Assembly: GCA_039934635.1 (NCBI GenBank) | Contig: JBDTLT010000303.1 | Span: forward strand, 1 to 5,977 | Reading direction: 5' to 3' | Length of the DNA: 5,977 nucleotides | Origin: DATLFA01 sp039934635 | GTDB taxonomy: Bacteria > Actinomycetota > Acidimicrobiia > Acidimicrobiales > WLNW01 | Shown here: positions 1-5,977 of the stretch, one piece after another | Position numbering within the stretch: position 1 is the first letter of the stretch | Layout: each line of letters starts with the position of its first letter | Program-made: the position numbers and the translations under genes | Notes under the pieces: generated by a model | Databases searched by the model: none | The model's input: the letters and a program-made list of their open reading frames with translations, nothing else | Told to the model about the DNA's origin: nothing

Positions 1-2584
1 GCGGCAAGACACCCATGTCGACCAGGTTGGAGCGATGGATGCGCTCGAAGCTCTGAGCGAGCACGGCCCTGACGCCGAGCAGCAACGTGCCCTTGGCCGC
101 CCAGTCTCGCGAAGAGCCGGCACCGTAGTCGGCACCGGCCAACACGACGAGCGGGACACCATCGTCGCGGTAGCGCATTGCGGCCTCGTAGATCGTCATT
201 GGTTCGCGGTCAGGCAAGTGCGTCGTGTAGGCACCCACGGTGCCCGGCGCGAGACGGTTGCGCAGTCGGACGTTGGCGAACGTGCCCCGCACCATCACCT
301 CGTGGTTGCCGCGCCGGGCGCCGTACGAGTTGAAATCCGACGGCGCCATACCGAGGTCGCCCAGATAGCGACCTGCGGGGCTGTCCGCCTTGATAGGGCC
401 CGCAGGCGAGATGTGGTCTGTGGTGATGCTGTCTCCGAGCACCGCAAGAACACGTGCCCCCACGATGTCGCGCGCAGGTTCGAGGTCGCGGCCGATGCCG
501 TCGAAGAAAGGCGGTCGGCGTATGTAGCTCGACGCGGGCTCCCATCGAAAGGATGTCCCTGTCGCGACATCGAGGCTGCGCCAGTTCTCGTCGCCGATGA
601 ACGCGTCGTCGTAGCTCTGGCGGAACATGTCCGAGCGGATGGAACCGCGAACGGTCTCGGCCACTTCGGTCGCGCTCGGCCAGATATCGCGCAGAAGCAC
701 CGGCTGGCCATCGGTGCCCACACCGAGTGACTCACGCTCGAGGTCGATGTCGAGGGTTCCGGCGAGGGCGTAGGCGACGACAAGTGGTGGCGAGGCCAGG
801 TAGTTCATGCGGACATCAGGATGGATGCGACCTTCGAAGTTTCGATTGCCCGACAGCACGGCGCATACCGCCAGATCGGAGTGGGCGACCGCCTCCGAGA
901 CTCCGTCGAGAAGGGGCCCCGAGTTGCCGATGCAGGTGGTACAGCCGTAGCCGACGAGGTGGTAGCCGAGGGCTTCGAGTGGCTCCACGAGGCCGGCCTC
1001 GGCCAGGTAATCGGTGACGACGCGGGATCCGGGAGCGAGCGACGTCTTGACCCACGGCTTGGCCGTCAGCCCTCGGCGCACCGCGTTTCGCGCCAGCAAA
1101 CCAGCGGCGACCATGACCGATGGGTTTGACGTGTTGGTGCAGCTGGTTATGGCGGCGATGACGACGTGGCCGTCGTCGAGAGTGACCTCGACACCATCGG
1201 CAAGCACCGCGTTGGTGGGACGGTTGGTCCGTTCGGGCATCGCGGCAAAGCTCGACGCCGCCGACGGCTCGGCTGGTTGCACAGTGACGGCACGTCTCGG
1301 CATGCCCGCGTTCGACGCCGGAGGGTCGCTCGCAGGGAAGGACTGCGCGGAAGCCTCGTCCGGACCACGCGGCGGGAATGCCACGGCCGTCGCCGAGCTC
1401 GCCTCCAGCGCCATCCGAAATGACCGTTTGGCCTCGGTGAGCGCCACTCGGTCGTGCGGGCGGGCGGGGCCGGCAATGCTGGGTACCACCATTGCGAGGT
1501 CGACCTCTAGGGTCTCGGAGAAGATTGGGTCGGGTGCGCCTGGTTCGAGGAAGAGGCCTTGCTCCTTGGCGTAGGCCTCGACCAGCGCCACCTGCTCCGG
1601 CGCTCGGCCGGTGAATCGGAGATAGCGGACGGTCTCTTCGTCGATCGGGAACATGGCACAGGTGGAGCCGTACTCGGGCGACATGTTGCCGATGGTCGCC
1701 CGATTCTCGAGCGGCACCGCGGCCACGCCGGGACCGTAGAACTCGACGAACTTACCGACCACACCGTGGCTGCGCAGCCGCTCCGCGATCGTGAGCACGA
1801 GATCGGTCGCCGTCGACCCCTCGGGGAGCTGCCCCACGAGGCGAACCCCGACGACCGCGGGCACCAAGAGCGAGAGCGGCTCGCCGAGCATGGCCGCTTC
1901 CGCCTCGATGCCGCCCACGCCCCATCCGAGCACACCCAACCCGTTGACCATCGGCGTGTGGGAGTCGGTCCCCACGAGCGTGTCGGGGTATGCACGCCGG
2001 TCCGCGTCGACGAATACCACGCGAGCGAGGTACTCGAGGTTGACCTGGTGGCAGATGCCGGAGTCGGGAGGCATCACTCGTACGTTGCCGAACGCGCCCT
2101 GCGCCCAACGCAACAGCTCGTAGCGCTCGCGGTTGCGGGTGAACTCCAGTGCGGCGTTTCGACGAAACGCGTCGGGTCGACCCGATACGTCGGCGATCAC
2201 CGAGTGATCGACGATCAACTCCACCGGCACTCGCGGGTTGATCCGAGATGGATCTGCTCCGAAGGCCACCATCGCGTCTCGCATCGCGGCAAGATCGACG
2301 ATGGCAGGCACACCGGTGAAGTCCTGCATGAGCACGCGGGCGGGAGCGAAGGCGATCTCCCGTTTTCCAGCCGACGCCGGCGACCATCGGGCCAGAGCTT
2401 CGACATCGGCGCCGGCAACGGCAGCGCCGTCCTCATGACGCAGAAGATTCTCGAGGAGCACCTTCAACGAGAACGGCAGTCGGTTCACGTCCGCTATCGC
2501 TTCGAGTGCGTCGAGGCGGTAGATCTCATAGGACGTCGGTCCGACTTGCAGTCGTCCTCTCGCGGCGAAGCTATTGATTGGCAT
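1..2584 (-). CDS. acnA: Aconitate hydratase, AcnA/IRP1 type (3' end cut off by window edge)
   Basis: This enzyme interconverts citrate and isocitrate through cis-aconitate in the TCA cycle, using a cytosolic [4Fe-4S] cluster. The frame is open without interruption from ATG at 2584 to base 1, giving about 861 residues. DFTGVPAIVDLAAM lies at residues 88-101 and DSHTPMVNGLG from 207. Cluster ligands are Cys482 (in TSCTNTSNP) and Cys548 and Cys551 (in GCTTCIGNSG), with the same 66- and 3-residue spacing as the E. coli AcnA cysteines. The swivel domain shows GDSITTDHISPAG at 717-729, SYGARRGNHE from 753 and the active-site loop GAGSSRDWAAKG around 821-832. By comparison with E. coli AcnA (891 aa), about 75-80 C-terminal residues are missing, implying a full length near 940, as in actinobacterial homologues. 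A linker of roughly 47 extra residues precedes Cys482 and holds DEASAQSFPASDPPAS (409-424). The start is supported by GAGGAG six bases upstream. It follows aceE by 51 bp on the same strand. All catalytic motifs in view are intact. Confidence 0.97.
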   Translation of the reverse strand, partial: MPINSFAARGRLQVGPTSYEIYRLDALEAIADVNRLPFSLKVLLENLLRHEDGAAVAGADVEALARWSPASAGKREIAFAPARVLMQDFTGVPAIVDLAAMRDAMVAFGADPSRINPRVPVELIVDHSVIADVSGRPDAFRRNAALEFTRNRERYELLRWAQGAFGNVRVMPPDSGICHQVNLEYLARVVFVDADRRAYPDTLVGTDSHTPMVNGLGVLGWGVGGIEAEAAMLGEPLSLLVPAVVGVRLVGQLPEGSTATDLVLTIAERLRSHGVVGKFVEFYGPGVAAVPLENRATIGNMSPEYGSTCAMFPIDEETVRYLRFTGRAPEQVALVEAYAKEQGLFLEPGAPDPIFSETLEVDLAMVVPSIAGPARPHDRVALTEAKRSFRMALEASSATAVAFPPRGPDEASAQSFPASDPPASNAGMPRRAVTVQPAEPSAASSFAAMPERTNRPTNAVLADGVEVTLDDGHVVIAAITSCTNTSNPSVMVAAGLLARNAVRRGLTAKPWVKTSLAPGSRVVTDYLAEAGLVEPLEALGYHLVGYGCTTCIGNSGPLLDGVSEAVAHSDLAVCAVLSGNRNFEGRIHPDVRMNYLASPPLVVAYALAGTLDIDLERESLGVGTDGQPVLLRDIWPSATEVAETVRGSIRSDMFRQSYDDAFIGDENWRSLDVATGTSFRWEPASSYIRRPPFFDGIGRDLEPARDIVGARVLAVLGDSITTDHISPAGPIKADSPAGRYLGDLGMAPSDFNSYGARRGNHEVMVRGTFANVRLRNRLAPGTVGAYTTHLPDREPMTIYEAAMRYRDDGVPLVVLAGADYGAGSSRDWAAKGTLLLGVRAVLAQSFERIHRSNLVDMGVLP

Positions 2585-2590
2585 GTCCGT

Positions 2591-2596
2591 CTCCTC
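2591..2596 (-). promoter_or_regulatory. Shine-Dalgarno site of the aconitase gene
   Basis: Read on the minus strand, GAGGAG ends six bases before the ATG at 2584, which is good spacing and fixes the aconitase start. It lies in the 51-bp gap (2585-2635) after the aceE stop. The three other ATGs in or at the edge of that gap (first bases 2621, 2630 and 2639) are out of frame with the aconitase. I see no stem-loop followed by a T-run in the gap, so read-through from aceE is likely. Confidence 0.8.
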
Positions 2597-2635
2597 GCTG
2601 TCTCCCAGCCGTGACGGCCATGTCGTACATACCCG

Positions 2636-5314
2636 TCATGCGTCTCTCGGATCGACTGATTCGGTGTCGATGCCGTATCGATCGATAGCGGCGGCGACCA
2701 CCTCGGCCTTCACGGCGCCACTCTGCGCCAACGCGTGCAAGGCGGCGACGACGATGTGTGCGGCGTCCACCTCGAAATGCCGGCGGAGAGGGCCGCGTGC
2801 GTCGGAGAGTCCAAAGCCGTCGGTGCCGAGTGGCACGAACGGTTGCGGGACCCAGCGGGCGATCTGGTCGGGTACCGCCTTGACGAAGTCGGTGACGGCG
2901 ATCACTGGCCCTACGACGTCCGCGAATGCGTCGGCAACGTACGCTCGCCTCGGGTCTTCGGTGGGATGCAAGCGATTCCACCGTTCGACGGTGAGCGCGT
3001 CGTTGCGCAGTTGCTGGTAACTGGTCGCGCTCCACACGTCCGCGGCCACGTCATGCTCGTCGGCCAGTAGTTGCTGGGCCTCGAGGGCGGCCAGCATGGC
3101 CGTGCCACTGGCAAGGATCTGCACATGATTGGTGCGATCCTCCGGGGCACGCCGGTACCGGTAGAGACCGCGGAGGACCCCTTCCTCCGCTCCGTCGGGC
3201 ATTGCCGGCATCGGGTACGTCTCGTTGTAGAGCGTGACGTAATAGAAGACGTCTTCCGGGTCGGGACCATACATACGGTGCAGTCCGTCTCGGATGATCA
3301 CCGCGACTTCGAACGCGAACGCGGGGTCGTACGCACGGCAGTTCGGGACGACACCGGCCCAGGCGAGGCTGTGACCGTCGCAGTGCTGGAGGCCTTCGCC
3401 CTGGAGCGTCGTGCGACCCGCCGTCGCCGCGAGGAGGAACCCGCGCCCGCGCACATCACCGAGCGCCCAGATGAGATCGCCGAGCCGGTGGAACCCGAAC
3501 ATCGAATAGAAGACGAAGAATGGGATCATCGGCTCGCCCCAAGTGGCATACGAAGTTGCTGCGGCCGTCAGCGAAGCCATCGAGCCCGCCTCGGTGATGC
3601 CCTCTTCGAGGATTTGGCCGTCGGTTGCTTCTTGGTAGCTGAGGAGCAGGCTGGCGTCCACCGGTTCGTACTGTTGGCCCGACGCGGCATAGATCTTCCA
3701 CTTGCGGAACAACGCGTCGATCCCGAAGGTGCGTGCTTCGTCCGGGATGATCGGAACCACCCGTCGGCCGACCTCGGGATCGCGCATCAGGTTGCGCAGG
3801 AGCCTCGTGAACGCCGACGTGGTCGACGTCGCGATCTTGTCGCCGGTGCCGGTCAGCAGCTCGCGATAGGGAGCCTCTGCGGGGAGGTCGAGCACCCGCT
3901 TGCGCGCTACCCGCCGTGGCAACTCGCCACCTAGCGCGTGCCGTCGAGCCATCAGGTACTCGTACTCCTCGGACTTGACCCCGGGGTGCACATACGGCGG
4001 GAGCGCTTCGGTCAGGCGAGCGTCGGTGATCGGGAGCTCGAGACGATCGCGGAACATCTTGAGTTCCGCTTCGCTCATCTTCTTCATCTGGTGAGTCGCA
4101 TTGCGGGCTTCGAAGTCGGACCCAAGCGCCCATCCCTTGACCGTCTTGGCCAAGATGACGGTGGGCGCGCCCCGATGGTCGACCGCAGCGCGGTACGCGG
4201 CGTGGACTTTGCGGGGATCGTGGCCGCCGCGACGCAACCGGCGCAGGTCGTCGTCGGAGAGACCTTTCGCCAGCGCGGCCAGACGTTCGTCGGGGCCGAA
4301 GAAGTGTTTGCGTATGTAGGAGCCTGACTCGACCCGGTACTTCTGGAACTCGCCGTCGACCGTCGCGTTCATCTTGTCGACCAGCACTCCATCGGTGTCG
4401 GCGGCGAGTAAGCCGTCCCATTCCCGGCCCCAAACCACTTTGATCACATTCCAGCCGGCGCCGCGAAAAAGGCCTTCGAATTCCTGGATGATCTTGGCAT
4501 TGCCCCGTACGGGACCGTCGAGACGTTGCAGATTGCAGTTGACGACGAAGATGAGGTTGTCGAGTCGTTCCCGACCCGCCATCGCGAGGGCGGCGAGGCT
4601 CTCGGGCTCGTCCATTTCGCCATCGCCGGCGAAGCACCACACTTTCGCATTGCTGGTGTCGACAATGCCGCGGTCGAGGAGGTAGCGGTTGAACCGCGCC
4701 TGATAGGCGGCGTTGATGAGTCCGAGACCCATCGAGACCGTGGGGAACTCCCAGAAGTCCGATCGCCGAGGGTGCGGATAGCTCGGCAGGCCGCCCCCGA
4801 CTTCACGACGGAACCCGTCGAGGTCGGCTTCGGTGAGTCGGCCCTCGAGGAACGCTCGGGCATAGATGCCAGGCGACGCGTGCCCTTGGATGAAAATCTG
4901 GTCGCCGAAGCCGTCGTCCTTGCCGCGAAAGAAGTGGTTGAACCCCACCTCGTACAAGGTGGCGGCTGACGCGTAGGTCGCAAGATGACCGCCGATGCCG
5001 TCGAGGCGACGGTTGGCGCGGGCGACCATCACCGCGGCGTTCCACCGAATGAAATGGCGGAGTCGCCGCTCGAGATCCGCGTCGCCCGGATACGCGGGCT
5101 CGTCCTCGACCGGGATCGTATTGATGTAGTCCGTGACACCTACCGCGGGGACGCCGATCCCGAGCTCCGCGGCTCGCCCCATGACATGGAGTAACAGTCG
5201 GCGAGCCCGCGCCGGGCCGCGGGCATCGACGAGCCCATCGACAGAGTCGACCCACTCCTGCACTTCGCCGCCGTCGGGGTCGGGAAGCTGGCGAAGGTAG
5301 CGATAGGGGTTCAT
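2636..5314 (-). CDS. aceE: Pyruvate dehydrogenase E1 component, homodimeric type
   Basis: This thiamine-diphosphate enzyme decarboxylates pyruvate and passes the acetyl group to the lipoyl arm of an E2 partner. The product is 892 aa, close to E. coli AceE (887). The ThDP/Mg motif begins GDGEMDEP at residues 230-237 and ends NCN at 259-261. The active-site loop RKHFFG contains His337, which I align with E. coli His407. DEARTFG is at 525-531, Glu571 in ILEEGI matches the conserved cofactor-activating glutamate, and GEGLQHCDGHS surrounds His644 and His648. The C-terminal transketolase domain ends with LGTDGFG and RRHFEVDAAH, as in the family. The frame is open for 99 more codons upstream (to 5611), but that stretch is Arg-rich, lies inside the DUF488 gene and matches nothing in AceE. 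ATG 5314 gives the expected MNPYRYLRQLPD beginning and has an upstream AAAGGTGG. The start overlaps the DUF488 stop by 4 bp. No aceF (E2) or lpd (E3) is present in the window. This is certain as AceE by motif content. Confidence 0.98.
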   Translation of the reverse strand: MNPYRYLRQLPDPDGGEVQEWVDSVDGLVDARGPARARRLLLHVMGRAAELGIGVPAVGVTDYINTIPVEDEPAYPGDADLERRLRHFIRWNAAVMVARANRRLDGIGGHLATYASAATLYEVGFNHFFRGKDDGFGDQIFIQGHASPGIYARAFLEGRLTEADLDGFRREVGGGLPSYPHPRRSDFWEFPTVSMGLGLINAAYQARFNRYLLDRGIVDTSNAKVWCFAGDGEMDEPESLAALAMAGRERLDNLIFVVNCNLQRLDGPVRGNAKIIQEFEGLFRGAGWNVIKVVWGREWDGLLAADTDGVLVDKMNATVDGEFQKYRVESGSYIRKHFFGPDERLAALAKGLSDDDLRRLRRGGHDPRKVHAAYRAAVDHRGAPTVILAKTVKGWALGSDFEARNATHQMKKMSEAELKMFRDRLELPITDARLTEALPPYVHPGVKSEEYEYLMARRHALGGELPRRVARKRVLDLPAEAPYRELLTGTGDKIATSTTSAFTRLLRNLMRDPEVGRRVVPIIPDEARTFGIDALFRKWKIYAASGQQYEPVDASLLLSYQEATDGQILEEGITEAGSMASLTAAATSYATWGEPMIPFFVFYSMFGFHRLGDLIWALGDVRGRGFLLAATAGRTTLQGEGLQHCDGHSLAWAGVVPNCRAYDPAFAFEVAVIIRDGLHRMYGPDPEDVFYYVTLYNETYPMPAMPDGAEEGVLRGLYRYRRAPEDRTNHVQILASGTAMLAALEAQQLLADEHDVAADVWSATSYQQLRNDALTVERWNRLHPTEDPRRAYVADAFADVVGPVIAVTDFVKAVPDQIARWVPQPFVPLGTDGFGLSDARGPLRRHFEVDAAHIVVAALHALAQSGAVKAEVVAAAIDRYGIDTESVDPRDA

Positions 5315-5742
5315 CCGGAACCCACCTTTGCAGTTTGGAGCGCGCGTGCGGGAGCGCGGCGATGGGAGCGTTTTGCGCAGCGGTTGATGTGCGCTTCGAG
5401 TACTCGAGCGCCCGAGTATTCGACGTCGCGGGTCGCCGTCAGTACCGTTACCGTCTTCGTGCGCGCGATCTCGACAAGTCGGTCCACGGCGGCCGATGCC
5501 GGCGGTCGGCGCAGCTCGGCGCGGTACCGGTTGGCGAATTCTCGAAAGCGACCGACGTCGTGGCCGTACCAGCGCCGTAGCTCGGTGCTCGGTGCGACAT
5601 CCTTGAGCCATTCGTCAAGCGCCGCGTCGGCTTTTGTGATGCCTCGCGGCCACAGCCGGTCTACGAGGACGCGGTAGTCCTCACCGCTCCGGTCGTCATC
5701 GTCGTACACACGGCGGATACGGATTTCACGACGTTGCGGCAT
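5311..5742 (-). CDS. DUF488 (YeaO-like) family protein
   Basis: This is a 143-aa soluble protein of the DUF488/YeaO family, whose biochemical role is not established to my knowledge. The family signature is clear: RVYD at residues 11-14, YRVLVDRLWPRG at 23-34, ALDEWLKDVAPSTELR at 41-56, then HD (61-62) and FREFANRYRAEL (66-77). The strand TVLTATRD at 99-106 corresponds to the family's TLLYSAKN-like strand. YeaO proteins are usually about 115-120 aa. Here the fold should end near residue 120, and a basic tail (RCAKRSHRR and onward, about 23 residues) follows. After the last strand the usual Asn-His-Ala is replaced by YSGA. I see no signal peptide or membrane segment. AGAAGGG nine bases upstream supports ATG 5742, which overlaps the preceding gene by 17 bp. 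The stop TGA shares bases with the aceE ATG, so the two genes are probably translated together. The family assignment is firm; the function is unknown. Confidence 0.93.
   Translation of the reverse strand: MPQRREIRIRRVYDDDDRSGEDYRVLVDRLWPRGITKADAALDEWLKDVAPSTELRRWYGHDVGRFREFANRYRAELRRPPASAAVDRLVEIARTKTVTVLTATRDVEYSGARVLEAHINRCAKRSHRRAPARALQTAKVGSG
5321..5329 (-). promoter_or_regulatory. Shine-Dalgarno-like site for aceE, inside the DUF488 coding region
   Basis: Read on the minus strand, AAAGGTGGG lies six bases before the aceE ATG at 5314, one mismatch from AAGGAGG at its core. It sits within the last codons of the DUF488 gene. Together with the ATGA overlap this suggests that ribosomes finishing DUF488 can restart on aceE. 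It also supports 5314 rather than the far-upstream in-frame ATG as the true aceE start. Confidence 0.65.
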
Positions 5743-5977
5743 CTTGGATGACCCTTCTCATAGCTGTCAGCGGCGGACCAGCTCGATCGGGCTCCATGCG
5801 GGCGAGGGCTTCATCGACCTCTTCGATCGCCTCCCGCGCTTCGTACATATGGAGCGCGGTCATCGCCCGATCGAGACTGGTCGTGTCCGCGGACAAGCCG
5901 ACACTGAGTGCGTCAAGTGTGGCCGCGTGTTGCGCGACCTCGGCGGTCAGCGCCTCTTTGTCGGCGAGCAGCAGCAC
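5726..5977 (-). CDS. Hypothetical helical protein, C-terminal part (probably truncated by window edge)
   Basis: An open frame runs from the right edge of the window to TGA at 5728-5726 and encodes 83 residues. I do not recognise the family. The composition is strongly helical: rich in Ala, Leu, Glu and Asp, with no Phe, Trp, Cys or Asn. Two long amphipathic helices (about residues 2-22 and 33-61, the second containing YEAREAIEEVDEALARME) are followed by a Pro-containing turn and a short final helix. This suggests a helical hairpin or coiled coil. There is no membrane segment in the visible part. The first codon at the edge is GTG, but no upstream sequence is visible, so a true start cannot be distinguished from an internal Val; a longer protein entering the window is likelier. 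Its end overlaps the DUF488 start by 17 bp in another frame, consistent with one operon. Part of the support is that the next gene overlaps it compactly and that it reads as a plausible protein. Confidence 0.6.
   Translation of the reverse strand: MLLLADKEALTAEVAQHAATLDALSVGLSADTTSLDRAMTALHMYEAREAIEEVDEALARMEPDRAGPPLTAMRRVIQDAATS
5752..5758 (-). promoter_or_regulatory. Probable Shine-Dalgarno site of the DUF488 gene
   Basis: Minus-strand AGAAGGG lies nine bases before ATG 5742. It is purine-rich and reasonably spaced, and it lies inside the end of the preceding gene. It supports 5742 as the start of the DUF488 protein, whose family motif begins only ten residues later. Confidence 0.55.

Noticed and set aside
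35..730. A 231-codon plus-strand open frame near the left edge
   Set aside because: It is antisense to the aconitase swivel domain, whose motifs are intact, and shows no recognisable domain of its own.
1752..2387. A 211-codon minus-strand frame inside the aconitase gene
   Set aside because: It is a different frame from the aconitase, Arg-rich, and overlaps residues that match AcnA precisely in the correct frame.
1559..2614. A 351-codon plus-strand open frame opposite the aconitase
   Set aside because: The minus strand carries an intact aconitase with all its motifs over the same bases. The plus-strand translation is His- and Arg-rich, matches no family I know, and is typical of antisense frames in GC-rich DNA.
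2601..2635. A possible hairpin (CCGT-C-ACGG and neighbours) between aceE and the aconitase gene as a terminator
   Set aside because: The arms are only four bases with a one-base centre, too small to form a stem-loop, and no T-run follows on the minus strand.
3071..3934. A 287-codon plus-strand open frame opposite aceE
   Set aside because: It lies fully within the conserved aceE coding region and its Arg/Glu-rich product looks like an antisense shadow without a recognisable domain.
5315..5611. A 99-residue N-terminal extension of AceE from an upstream in-frame ATG
   Set aside because: The extension is Arg-rich and unlike AceE, and the region encodes the conserved DUF488 protein in another frame. 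The start at 5314 has its own ribosome-binding site and the expected family N-terminus.

Overview
The window is GC-rich and densely coding. All four genes I can support lie on the minus strand, so transcription runs from high to low coordinates. In that order they are: the end of an unidentified helical protein (5977-5726, reaching the window edge), a DUF488/YeaO-family protein (5742-5311), a complete homodimeric-type pyruvate dehydrogenase E1, aceE (5314-2636), and an AcnA-type aconitase (2584 to the left edge, C-terminus cut off). I see no rRNA, tRNA, CRISPR array, insertion sequence, long repeat or convincing terminator, and no plus-strand gene.

The genes are packed like one operon. The first two overlap by 17 bp. 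DUF488 and aceE overlap by 4 bp (ATGA: the aceE start and the DUF488 stop share bases). Only 51 bp separate aceE from the aconitase, and that gap holds a clear Shine-Dalgarno sequence but no hairpin plus T-run. Metabolically, AceE makes acetyl units from pyruvate (with E2 and E3 partners not encoded here), and aconitase isomerises citrate, the first product made from acetyl-CoA in the TCA cycle. The two enzymes sit on either side of citrate synthase, so the pair controls carbon entry into the cycle.

The high GC, the standalone homodimeric aceE with no aceF or lpd beside it, and the roughly 47-residue linker in the aconitase carrying an SFPASDPP motif all suggest an actinobacterium. An early-branching lineage such as Acidimicrobiia is possible, but this is an inference from protein resemblance with no marker gene to confirm it.

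This is mostly ordinary central metabolism and I find no convincing new system. The points most worth a second look are the translational coupling of an uncharacterised DUF488 protein to aceE, the aceE-aconitase linkage, and the embedded SFPASDPP segment in the aconitase.
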